Part shown: positions 32,927 to 39,542 of the stretch, one piece after another
Position numbering within the stretch: position 1 is the first letter of the stretch
Layout: each line of letters starts with the position of its first letter
Assembly (NCBI RefSeq): GCF_000827595.2
Contig: NZ_LN776193.1
Coordinates: 14,734 to 73,903, forward strand
Reading direction: 5' to 3'
Source: Necropsobacter massiliensis
GTDB taxonomy: Bacteria; Pseudomonadota; Gammaproteobacteria; Enterobacterales; Pasteurellaceae
DNA: 59,170 nt
Program-made: the position numbers and the translations under genes
The notes under the pieces: model-generated
What the model saw: the letters and a program-made list of their open reading frames with translations, nothing else
What the model was told of the DNA's origin: nothing
Databases searched by the model: none

Positions 32927-33983
32927 CGTACCAAAGCCTGACTTTTCATTGTTTTATGAGAAAACCAACATCACAGCAGATATTGAACCGCACTTAGTAC
33001 AGTTTACTTACACCGACCATTTGGAAGGACAAAGCGATGAGTTAACGGTGGAATTTGAAGATATCAGCGGCAAGTGGGTGCGCCAATGGTTTCCGATCCA
33101 AGGCGATAAATTAAGAGCGGCGATTGGTTATAAAGATTCGTTGTTGGTTGATATTGGTGAGTTTGAAATTGACGAAGTGGAATACCGCTATAAACCGTCC
33201 ACCATTAATTTAAAAGCACTAAGCACAGGCATAAGCAAAGCTAACCGCACACTGAAACCAAAAGCCTACGAGAACACTACACTTGCCCAAGTGGTGGCAA
33301 AAGTGGCAGATAGTTTGAAGCTGAAAGTCGTCGGCAAAATCAAAGCCATTCCGATTAAACGCATCACGCAATATCAAGAAAGTAATGTGGAGTTTTTAGC
33401 ACGTTTAGCGCGTGAATATCATCACAGTTTTAAAATAGTGGATAGTCAGCTGGTTTTTACCGACAAAAGCGAACTGGGGAAGAGCGAGCCTGTATTGGTG
33501 TTGGAAGAACGAGATACTATTACGTTGAGCTTGCGAGATCGCATTAAAGACACGGCGAAAGCGGTGGAAATCAGCGGTTTTGATGCCAATGGTAAGAAAT
33601 TAGTAAAAAAAAGCAAAAAAGCGACCGCACTTCGTCCTAATCTCAAACAGGCGAAAGCGTTAAGTGAGGACACGCTGAAAGTGGTGACCCGTGGAGAAAC
33701 CCAAGAACAAATCGACGCACGTGGCGAAGCGGCTTTGGCAGAACAAAACGACGACCAAACCGCAGGTAATATTACGTTAATCGGCAATCCCGAACTGGTA
33801 GCAGGAGCGACAATTTTGCTCAAAAATTTAGGCGTATTTAGTGGTAAGTATCTGATTAAATCTTCTCGCCACAGTTTCGGACGAAATTCAGGCTACACCA
33901 CCGAGATTGAAGTGCGAATGTTGGAATTTATCGCTGATGATCTAATCACATTAGGAATGGAGAAAACCAATGCAAACGCATAA
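32919..33983 (+). CDS. P2 gpD-like tail hub protein
   Basis: 354 aa. Baseplate hub (gp27/VgrG N-part fold): KPDFSLFYEKTNITADIEPHL, YTDHLEGQSDELTVEFEDISG, GKWVRQWFPIQGDKLRAAIGY, TQYQESNVEFLARLAREYHHS and TRGETQEQIDARGEAAL. Order X-D-V is as in P2. Despite the family name late control D it is structural. Uptake signals lie at 32987 and 33624. Confidence 0.92.
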   Translation: MSNVPKPDFSLFYEKTNITADIEPHLVQFTYTDHLEGQSDELTVEFEDISGKWVRQWFPIQGDKLRAAIGYKDSLLVDIGEFEIDEVEYRYKPSTINLKALSTGISKANRTLKPKAYENTTLAQVVAKVADSLKLKVVGKIKAIPIKRITQYQESNVEFLARLAREYHHSFKIVDSQLVFTDKSELGKSEPVLVLEERDTITLSLRDRIKDTAKAVEISGFDANGKKLVKKSKKATALRPNLKQAKALSEDTLKVVTRGETQEQIDARGEAALAEQNDDQTAGNITLIGNPELVAGATILLKNLGVFSGKYLIKSSRHSFGRNSGYTTEIEVRMLEFIADDLITLGMEKTNANA

Positions 33984-34506
33984 TTTCGGTGCCACTTATC
34001 AAGAAGGTATTGTGACTGAAGTGGACGCCGCCAAGCACAAAGTGCGGTGTAAAATCCCCGCGCTTGAGGATTTGGAAACCGCGTGGCTGTCTTTTCTTAC
34101 TCCCAACGCCGGCGGTAATCAGTTTTATTGCTTGCCGGATAAGGGTGAATTGGTGGCACTTTTACTGGATGCCCGTGGTGAAGGCGGCTGCGTGCTGGGG
34201 GCAATTTATAACGACCAAGACCCCACGCCCGTTGCTAATGCGGAAATATGGTGTCATAAATTTAAAAACGGCACTGAAATTTCGCACAATCGCAAAACAG
34301 GCGATGTGGTTGTGAATACGAAAGGACATGTTACCGTTACCGCTGATGCTGGCGCTACAATTAACGCGGATACAGTTGTAAATGGAAAATTGCATGCAAC
34401 AGGCAAAATCACTTCAGGCGAAGAAGTATCTGCACCGAAAGTGATACAAGGCACTGTTGAGTTAGGCACGCATACGCACGGTAGCAGTCCACAGCCGAAT
34501 AAATAA
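33970..34506 (+). CDS. Baseplate spike protein (gpV-like)
   Basis: 178 aa. OB-fold N-part (YQEGIVTEVDAAKHKVRCKI, LPDKGELVALLLDARGEGGCVLGAIYND) and a C-terminal beta-helix-like part (VTVTADAGATINADTVVNGKLHATGKIT). The end THTHGSSPQPNK carries an HxH motif like the iron-binding tip of P2 gpV. It pierces the outer membrane. It overlaps gpD by 14 bp. An uptake signal lies at 34040. Confidence 0.92.
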   Translation: MQTHNFGATYQEGIVTEVDAAKHKVRCKIPALEDLETAWLSFLTPNAGGNQFYCLPDKGELVALLLDARGEGGCVLGAIYNDQDPTPVANAEIWCHKFKNGTEISHNRKTGDVVVNTKGHVTVTADAGATINADTVVNGKLHATGKITSGEEVSAPKVIQGTVELGTHTHGSSPQPNK

Positions 34507-34508
34507 TT

Positions 34509-34527
34509 CTTTAACTTGGTTTAAAAT
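34509..34527 (+). promoter_or_regulatory. Candidate late promoter 4 (baseplate/fibre)
   Basis: CTTTAA-CTTGG-TTTAAAAT, 2 bp after the gpV stop and 34 bp before gpW. Same motif and spacing as the other three. Confidence 0.55.
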
Positions 34528-34541
34528 CCAAAATTCCTTCC

Positions 34542-34559
34542 GCCCCCGATAATGGGGGC
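34542..34559 (+). promoter_or_regulatory. G/C hairpin touching the gpW start
   Basis: GCCCCC (34542-34547), loop GATAAT, GGGGGC (34554-34559), then T and ATG at 34561. The G-run is the only candidate ribosome site and lies fully in the stem, unusually close to the start. Confidence 0.6.
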
Positions 34560-34560
34560 T

Positions 34561-34923
34561 ATGAATACACAAATCCAATCTACTCACTGGCAATTAGCCC
34601 CTGAAGCTGACGGTGTTTCTGTCGCTTCAGGCATTGATGATATTCATCTTTGCATTGCGAACATCCTTTCTACGCAGAAAGGCACGGATATTCTCCGCCC
34701 TGAATTTGGCTCTGACCATTTTCGCTACATCGACTACCCAGAAGATGTGGCTGTGCCAAATGTCGCGCGTGAAATCACGCAAGCGCTGCAAAAATGGGAA
34801 ACACGCATTGAAATTGATGAAGTGTTAGTAGAAGGACAAGCACCACATTTTACCTTTACGGTGTTGTGGTCTTTAACGGATGACGTTTACCGTGAAATTT
34901 ATCGAACACAAGTGCAAGCGTAA
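34561..34923 (+). CDS. Baseplate assembly protein W (gp25-like)
   Basis: 120 aa from ATG 34561 (ATG 34552 is inside the hairpin). The T4 gp25/P2 gpW pattern is clear: IDDIHLCIANILSTQKGTDILRPEFGSDHF with the catalytic-fold Glu-Arg region RPEFGS, then YRTQ end. It forms the baseplate wedge that starts sheath assembly. Confidence 0.92.
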   Translation: MNTQIQSTHWQLAPEADGVSVASGIDDIHLCIANILSTQKGTDILRPEFGSDHFRYIDYPEDVAVPNVAREITQALQKWETRIEIDEVLVEGQAPHFTFTVLWSLTDDVYREIYRTQVQA

Positions 34924-34932
34924 GGTTTAGTA

Positions 34933-36030
34933 ATGACAGAAGCAATCAAAATTATCAATGATGACGTGAAGACCGTGCTGGCAGAAACCATTGCGGACTA
35001 CGAAAAACGCACAGGCAAAACGCTACAACCTGCTCATATTGAACGCTCAATTATTCAATCCTACGCTTATCGTGAACAGCTGGTTCGCCAAGGCATTAAC
35101 CACGCTTTTTTACAAACCTTTCCGCAGTTTGCCACAGGGCTTGCATTGGATTTATGCGGCGAACCGATGGGCTGTTATCGCTTATCAGACCAACCTGCGG
35201 AGGTGACTTTGCGTTTTTCGGTGGATGGTGAACACGAAGCGGTGGTTATTCCCAAAGGTACACTGGTTGCAGCGACCGATAACGTGGTGTTTGCTACCGA
35301 TACGGAGGTTCGCATTGGTTCAACGGAATCTTATGTGGACGTGGTTGGCGTTTGCCAAACCACAGGCACGGTGGGCAACGGTTGGCAATTAGGGCAAGTA
35401 AAAACGCTGAAAAGTACGTTCGACGCGAAGGTGAATGTCAGCAACATTGATGTGTCAGACAACGGTATTGATATCGAAAGCGATGACGATTATCGCAAAC
35501 GCATTTTGCTTGCGCCTGAAGCTTTTACTACCTGTGGTTCGGTGGCGGCTTATGAATATCATACTCGCAGCGTATCGCAATATATCGCTGATGTGAATAT
35601 TGCCACGCCTGCGGGCGGCACGGTGCAAGTGACAGTGCTAACCAAACAAGGTTTGCCGTCGTCAATTTTGCTCAACAAAGTGAAAAACTATATTAGCGGC
35701 GAAAAACGTCGTCCGTTGTGCGACACCGTGATTGTCAGTTCGCCTGAGCGTGTGGGGTATTCGGTGGTCGCTAATTTAGACTTGCTCGAAACCGTCGCAG
35801 AAAATGAAGTGAAAGCGGCAGCCGAAACCGCCTTGCGTGCCTTTATTTCATTTCGCAAACAAACATTGGGGGCAGATATTGTGCCGTTAGATATTCAATC
35901 AGCGTTAAAAGTAGCTGGGGTCTATAACGTCACATTGACCAGTCCACAGCTTACCAAACTCACTAAACAACAATGGGCGGAATGTGAAAGCATCACCATA
36001 AATATCAATGGGGAACGGCAAGATGGCTAA
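34933..36030 (+). CDS. Baseplate wedge protein J
   Basis: 365 aa. P2 gpJ/Mu gp47 family: an N-terminal helical part, VTLRFSVDGEHEAVVIPKGTLVAATD, VSNIDVSDNGIDIESDDDYRKRIL and AYEYHTRSVSQYIADVNIATPAGGTV. It connects the central baseplate to fibres. It overlaps gene I by 8 bp. Confidence 0.93.
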   Translation: MTEAIKIINDDVKTVLAETIADYEKRTGKTLQPAHIERSIIQSYAYREQLVRQGINHAFLQTFPQFATGLALDLCGEPMGCYRLSDQPAEVTLRFSVDGEHEAVVIPKGTLVAATDNVVFATDTEVRIGSTESYVDVVGVCQTTGTVGNGWQLGQVKTLKSTFDAKVNVSNIDVSDNGIDIESDDDYRKRILLAPEAFTTCGSVAAYEYHTRSVSQYIADVNIATPAGGTVQVTVLTKQGLPSSILLNKVKNYISGEKRRPLCDTVIVSSPERVGYSVVANLDLLETVAENEVKAAAETALRAFISFRKQTLGADIVPLDIQSALKVAGVYNVTLTSPQLTKLTKQQWAECESITININGERQDG

Positions 36031-36601
36031 GTTGCAATACCCTGCAATTATCGAAACAGATAAAAAATTCACCGCACTTGCCGACCTTGGCAAGCGGTTA
36101 AATTCGCTTGATAAAGCGCAAATTATGACGAGTTTTGTCGATTTAGTGCCAGCCGAGTTTTTGCCACTATTGGCAGAAAAATGGAGTGTCACAGGCTACG
36201 ACGGCTGGTTATTAGCAGAAAGCGAAGATGCCAAACGCAAACTCATTAAGAGTGCGGTGGAACTACACCGCTATAAAGGCACACCGTGGGCGATACGTGA
36301 AATTATCCGCCAGCTTGGATTTGGCGAAGTGGAAATTATTGAAAGCTTATCAGGTTATAAACGTGATGGGGAAATTCGTCGAGACGGAAAATTTTATCAT
36401 GGTCAGCCTGAGAAATGGGCTCATTATCACATTATCTTAAGTCTGCCGATTACTAATGACCAAGCGAGTTTATTACGAAAAACACTACAAGTATTTGCAC
36501 CTGCTCGATGTGTTTTAGAAAGTCTTGATTATCAATCTGTTGCATTAAGACGTAATGGTAAATTCAAAAGAAATGGGCAATTTGCTCGAGGAACAGCATA
36601 A
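36023..36601 (+). CDS. Tail protein I
   Basis: 192 aa from ATG 36023. P2 gpI family: AEFLPLLAEKWSVTGYDGWLL, KRKLIKSAVELHRYKGTPWAI, REIIRQLGFGEVEIIE and YHIILSLPITNDQASLLRKTL. It stops one base before the fibre gene. It links baseplate and tail fibre. An uptake signal lies at 36071. Confidence 0.9.
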   Translation: MAKLQYPAIIETDKKFTALADLGKRLNSLDKAQIMTSFVDLVPAEFLPLLAEKWSVTGYDGWLLAESEDAKRKLIKSAVELHRYKGTPWAIREIIRQLGFGEVEIIESLSGYKRDGEIRRDGKFYHGQPEKWAHYHIILSLPITNDQASLLRKTLQVFAPARCVLESLDYQSVALRRNGKFKRNGQFARGTA

Positions 36602-37576
36602 ATGGCAAATTTAATCTTAACTCCAGAATGGACTGAAGGAATCTATCAGCTTGAAACCTCAGACCTTATTATAGGTGGACCAGACGGCATTGATAACCGT
36701 CAGGCAATTCAGTTGGGAAAACGGACGGAGTGGTTGAAAGAAGAAGTTGAAAAACGCGCTCCAAATACAAGTCCTGCATTTACTGGCACTCCAACCGCCC
36801 CAACAGCTCCACAGACAGTCAATAATAACCAGGTTGCTACTACTGCATTTGTAAAAGCCGCGATTGCAGCTCTTGTTGGTTCAGCGCCAGCCACATTAGA
36901 TACGTTGGCTGAGATTGCGACGGCATTAGGCTCTGACGGTAATCTTAAAGCCACGTTGTTGGCTGAAATTGCTAAAAGAGCGAATAAAGCAACAACCTTG
37001 GAGGGTTATGGTATTACAGACGGGATTAATGTTGTAGGGATATATAATGGTGACCTAAATGCTCTCCACGGTAAAAACTCTATTCATTACGTCAACGCGA
37101 TGAAGTCATTACCAAACTCACCAATAGGAGCGTATGACTGGGGGCTTGTAGTGACATTAACAGGTCTATCTTTCGGCGCGCAATTCTATTATCCAGATAA
37201 TGACGGTGAAGTGTGGTTTCGTACAAGTTGGGGTGGTCGCAGCGATACATGGAAACCTTGGCAAAAACTAGTCACCGAGAACTCTATCAAGAGACTTTTT
37301 GGGCAGTCATTTAATGGTAATGGTTGGACAAAATTTCCTAATGGTCTCATTCTTCAATGGGGTAGTTATTCACAGCCAACAACGGATGCAGTGACAAGTG
37401 CGTTCCCAATCACATTTCCTAACAATTGTCTTCAAGTCTTTGCTACAGATCGAAGTGCGGCAGGAAATGGCGGTGGTATTATTTATGTGACAAATAGTAC
37501 AAAAAATAATTTTACTATTGAAACATTAAAAAGTGAGTCAGTTGGACTTTTCACTATTTTCGCCATTGGTTATTAA
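36602..37576 (+). CDS. Tail fibre protein
   Basis: 324 aa. The N-terminal part (LTPEWTEGIYQLETSDLIIGG) joins the baseplate. A collagen-like Pro/Thr stretch (TGTPTAPTAPQT) and the fibre repeat QVATTAFVKAAIAALVGSAP with LDTLAEIATALGSDGN follow. The end (LFGQSFNGNGWTKFPNGLILQWGSYS... to FAIGY) is a gp53-like receptor-binding tip. No invertible segment is seen next to it, unlike the G region of Mu. It determines host range. Confidence 0.9.
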   Translation: MANLILTPEWTEGIYQLETSDLIIGGPDGIDNRQAIQLGKRTEWLKEEVEKRAPNTSPAFTGTPTAPTAPQTVNNNQVATTAFVKAAIAALVGSAPATLDTLAEIATALGSDGNLKATLLAEIAKRANKATTLEGYGITDGINVVGIYNGDLNALHGKNSIHYVNAMKSLPNSPIGAYDWGLVVTLTGLSFGAQFYYPDNDGEVWFRTSWGGRSDTWKPWQKLVTENSIKRLFGQSFNGNGWTKFPNGLILQWGSYSQPTTDAVTSAFPITFPNNCLQVFATDRSAAGNGGGIIYVTNSTKNNFTIETLKSESVGLFTIFAIGY

Positions 37577-37601
37577 ATAAAAAAATACTCAAGGATAAAA
37601 C

Positions 37602-38219
37602 ATGTATTTTTATGATATTGAAAATGATGCCTTTATTGTAAAAGGTATTCACGACATTCCATCTCATGCCCTTTCCGTGAGTGACTCTGAGTATGTTGAA
37701 TTTATTGAAAAACGTAATCAAGGAGCAGTGCTTTACATAGCAGAAGGTCAGTTGAAAGCCACAACAATTAGACCAAGTGTAGATCATGAATGGACAGGAA
37801 CGGAATGGATTATTACAGACGCAAAACAAGCCGAGCTTAAATTCCAAAAGCACCAGCAATACATCACTAGCATTGATGACAAAGCTGCCAGCATTTACAG
37901 CATTTGGACGCGATTTGAAAGCGAATATCGAGAACGAAAAGACGCAGCATTAGCCTTTCAAGCGGAAAATTATCAAGGTGAAGTCAGTCGTTACATTACG
38001 GATTTTGCGCAAAAAGCCAATCTCGATAATAAAACCGCAACCGATATTATTCTTCAGCAAGCAGCCGGCTTAGAAAAATTACAGGTTGAGCTTGCCAATC
38101 AACGTATGCGCAAGTATGAGTTAAAGCGTGATGGGTTGAGTTTGGAAGAAATGAAAGAGATCCATGATGACATCATTCAACAAATGAACAACTTAGCGGA
38201 GGCGTATCAGAATGGATAA
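37602..38219 (+). CDS. Probable tail fibre assembly or accessory protein
   Basis: 205 aa. N-terminal part MYFYDIENDAFIVKGIHDIP and EWTGTEWIITDAKQAEL are like the start of tail-fibre chaperones (short beta part then W-rich turn). The C-terminal 110 residues are a charged helical bundle (SRYITDFAQKANLDNKTATD). Immediately follows the fibre gene with AAGGA 8 nt upstream. It overlaps the next gene by 8 bp. Likely a fibre folding helper. Confidence 0.7.
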   Translation: MYFYDIENDAFIVKGIHDIPSHALSVSDSEYVEFIEKRNQGAVLYIAEGQLKATTIRPSVDHEWTGTEWIITDAKQAELKFQKHQQYITSIDDKAASIYSIWTRFESEYRERKDAALAFQAENYQGEVSRYITDFAQKANLDNKTATDIILQQAAGLEKLQVELANQRMRKYELKRDGLSLEEMKEIHDDIIQQMNNLAEAYQNG

Positions 38220-38688
38220 TAAAATTTATCTCGCATTTTACAAACACAAACGTTCTTGGCACAAAGAGCCGTGGAAAGCCTTTGCGGACGCTGTGACGCG
38301 TTGCTTTACCAAAGGCGACTATAGCCACTGTGAATTGGTGATTGAACGCCGAGAATTTACAAGCGGTGGACATTACGAACACGATGTGGTTTATGACTGT
38401 TATTCATCATCAGTACAAGACGGTGGCGTGCGTTGTAAGCAAATCAACGTCCGTGATGGCAAATGGGATTTAGTACTATTGCCAAACGTAGCAGAAGGCC
38501 AAATTAAAGCCTATTTCAACCAAACTAAAGGTCAGGCTTATGACTGGTGGGGAGCGTTAGGTGTGGTGCTTGGAATTAAAGAGAAACGCAGTAAATACTT
38601 CTGTTCAGAGTGGTGTTTTAACGCCGTTTTCGGCAATGAAAACGGATGGCGGTTTAGCCCAAATCAATTAGCAACGATTTTTAAATAA
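38212..38688 (+). CDS. Permuted NlpC/P60-like cysteine peptidase or amidase
   Basis: 158 aa. A permuted papain fold (YiiX/NlpC-like) is suggested by the early histidine motif GDYSHCELVI (H39) and the late cysteine motif KYFCSEWCFNAVF (C131). No signal peptide. Proteins of this group cleave peptidoglycan stem peptides or lipid amide bonds. Position after the fibre genes suggests either a virion cell-wall enzyme or cargo useful to the lysogen; neither can be settled from sequence. Confidence 0.7.
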   Translation: MDNKIYLAFYKHKRSWHKEPWKAFADAVTRCFTKGDYSHCELVIERREFTSGGHYEHDVVYDCYSSSVQDGGVRCKQINVRDGKWDLVLLPNVAEGQIKAYFNQTKGQAYDWWGALGVVLGIKEKRSKYFCSEWCFNAVFGNENGWRFSPNQLATIFK

Positions 38689-38698
38689 GGAATTTAAA

Positions 38699-39109
38699 AT
38701 GGGTTTATTACAAATAGACAAATTAACAACAGAATATTTAAATCGCCTAGTGATGAAAACAGATTATATTCATCAAGGCATGTTAACAATCTGTACAATT
38801 ACACTATGCAATGGCTTCCAGGTTGTAGGTACGAGCGCTTGCATTTCGGACAAAAATTTTAATGAAAAAATTGGCGAAGACATAGCTTATAAAAACGCTT
38901 TCGAAAAATTATGGGAGCTGGAAGGCTACCTGTTAAAACAACGCCGCTATGAAGCAGCAAAAGGTGCTGTAAGATTGCGCAATGGAAACGCTGCTGAAGT
39001 GGTTTATCAAAGTCCATTTGGCAAATTATTAGTCATTGAACACAATGGTGATGAGCTGCCCGCGGCGCATTGGCACAATGCTGATGGTTCGTTCCACAAA
39101 GACAAATAA
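38699..39109 (+). CDS. Gp49-like phage protein
   Basis: 136 aa. LTTEYLNRLVMKTDYIHQG, TICTITLCNGFQVVGTSACI and AYKNAFEKLWELEGYLLKQ are the Gp49-like family signature. Function unknown; usually found at phage module borders. The last 40 residues (about 96-136) are an added basic/acidic tail. AAGGA lies 9 nt before ATG. Confidence 0.85.
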   Translation: MGLLQIDKLTTEYLNRLVMKTDYIHQGMLTICTITLCNGFQVVGTSACISDKNFNEKIGEDIAYKNAFEKLWELEGYLLKQRRYEAAKGAVRLRNGNAAEVVYQSPFGKLLVIEHNGDELPAAHWHNADGSFHKDK

Positions 39110-39153
39110 CACCAAATTATTGAAAATAAATTAGATATTGTGGCAGGTTTAAA

Positions 39154-39213
39154 ATGAAGAAAAGTTTAGTTGCATTAGCAGTTGCAGCCGTCGTAGCACA
39201 GACATTATACTAA
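39154..39213 (+). CDS. Tiny signal-peptide-like protein, 19 aa
   Basis: MKKSLVALAVAAVVAQTLY is almost a pure signal or membrane peptide. AGG lies 6 nt before the ATG, in a gap between two real genes. It may be a small membrane peptide (entericidin- or toxin-like) or a chance frame. Confidence 0.35.
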   Translation: MKKSLVALAVAAVVAQTLY

Positions 39214-39239
39214 CATAATAGCAAGCAAAAGGATTGTGT

Positions 39240-39497
39240 ATGTTTCTAGGCAAAGAAATGTTAGACGAGTTAATGCATGACTCAGTAACCGCATATCTAC
39301 GAGATGAAATGAATAAAGGAATTAAGCTGGGGTGTGAACCAGACATGCATAATTTAATGGCCGGCTTACTTGAATTTTGTTACAAGCATGCTTTCCCCAG
39401 TCTTCGGCTTATTGTCAATGTACGGGAGCGAAGTTTGGAATTTGAACCTCTAACAAAAGATGGTGAAATACAACCTGTTGCAAAAAAACTTAAATAG
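39240..39497 (+). CDS. Right-end small protein, unknown
   Basis: 85 aa from ATG 39240 (AAAAGGA 6 nt upstream; a TTG at 39234 is too close to it). LGKEMLDELMHDSVTAYLRDEM and LLEFCYKHAFPSLRLIVN are helical, ending basic. It is the last gene of the prophage, in the place of mom/com in Mu, but shows no resemblance to them. Confidence 0.65.
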   Translation: MFLGKEMLDELMHDSVTAYLRDEMNKGIKLGCEPDMHNLMAGLLEFCYKHAFPSLRLIVNVRERSLEFEPLTKDGEIQPVAKKLK

Positions 39498-39542
39498 CAC
39501 AACACAGAAATTCATTTAATCTACATTAAATAATATGTAACA

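Noticed and set aside
36602-38219. Invertible fibre segment like Mu G
   Set aside because: No invertase gene, no inverted crossover repeats and no second, reversed fibre end were found.
38690-38701. Fifth copy of the late motif at GGAATTTAAAATGG
   Set aside because: The spacing to an upstream TTTAA is different and the TTTAAAAT simply overlaps the start codon of the next gene.
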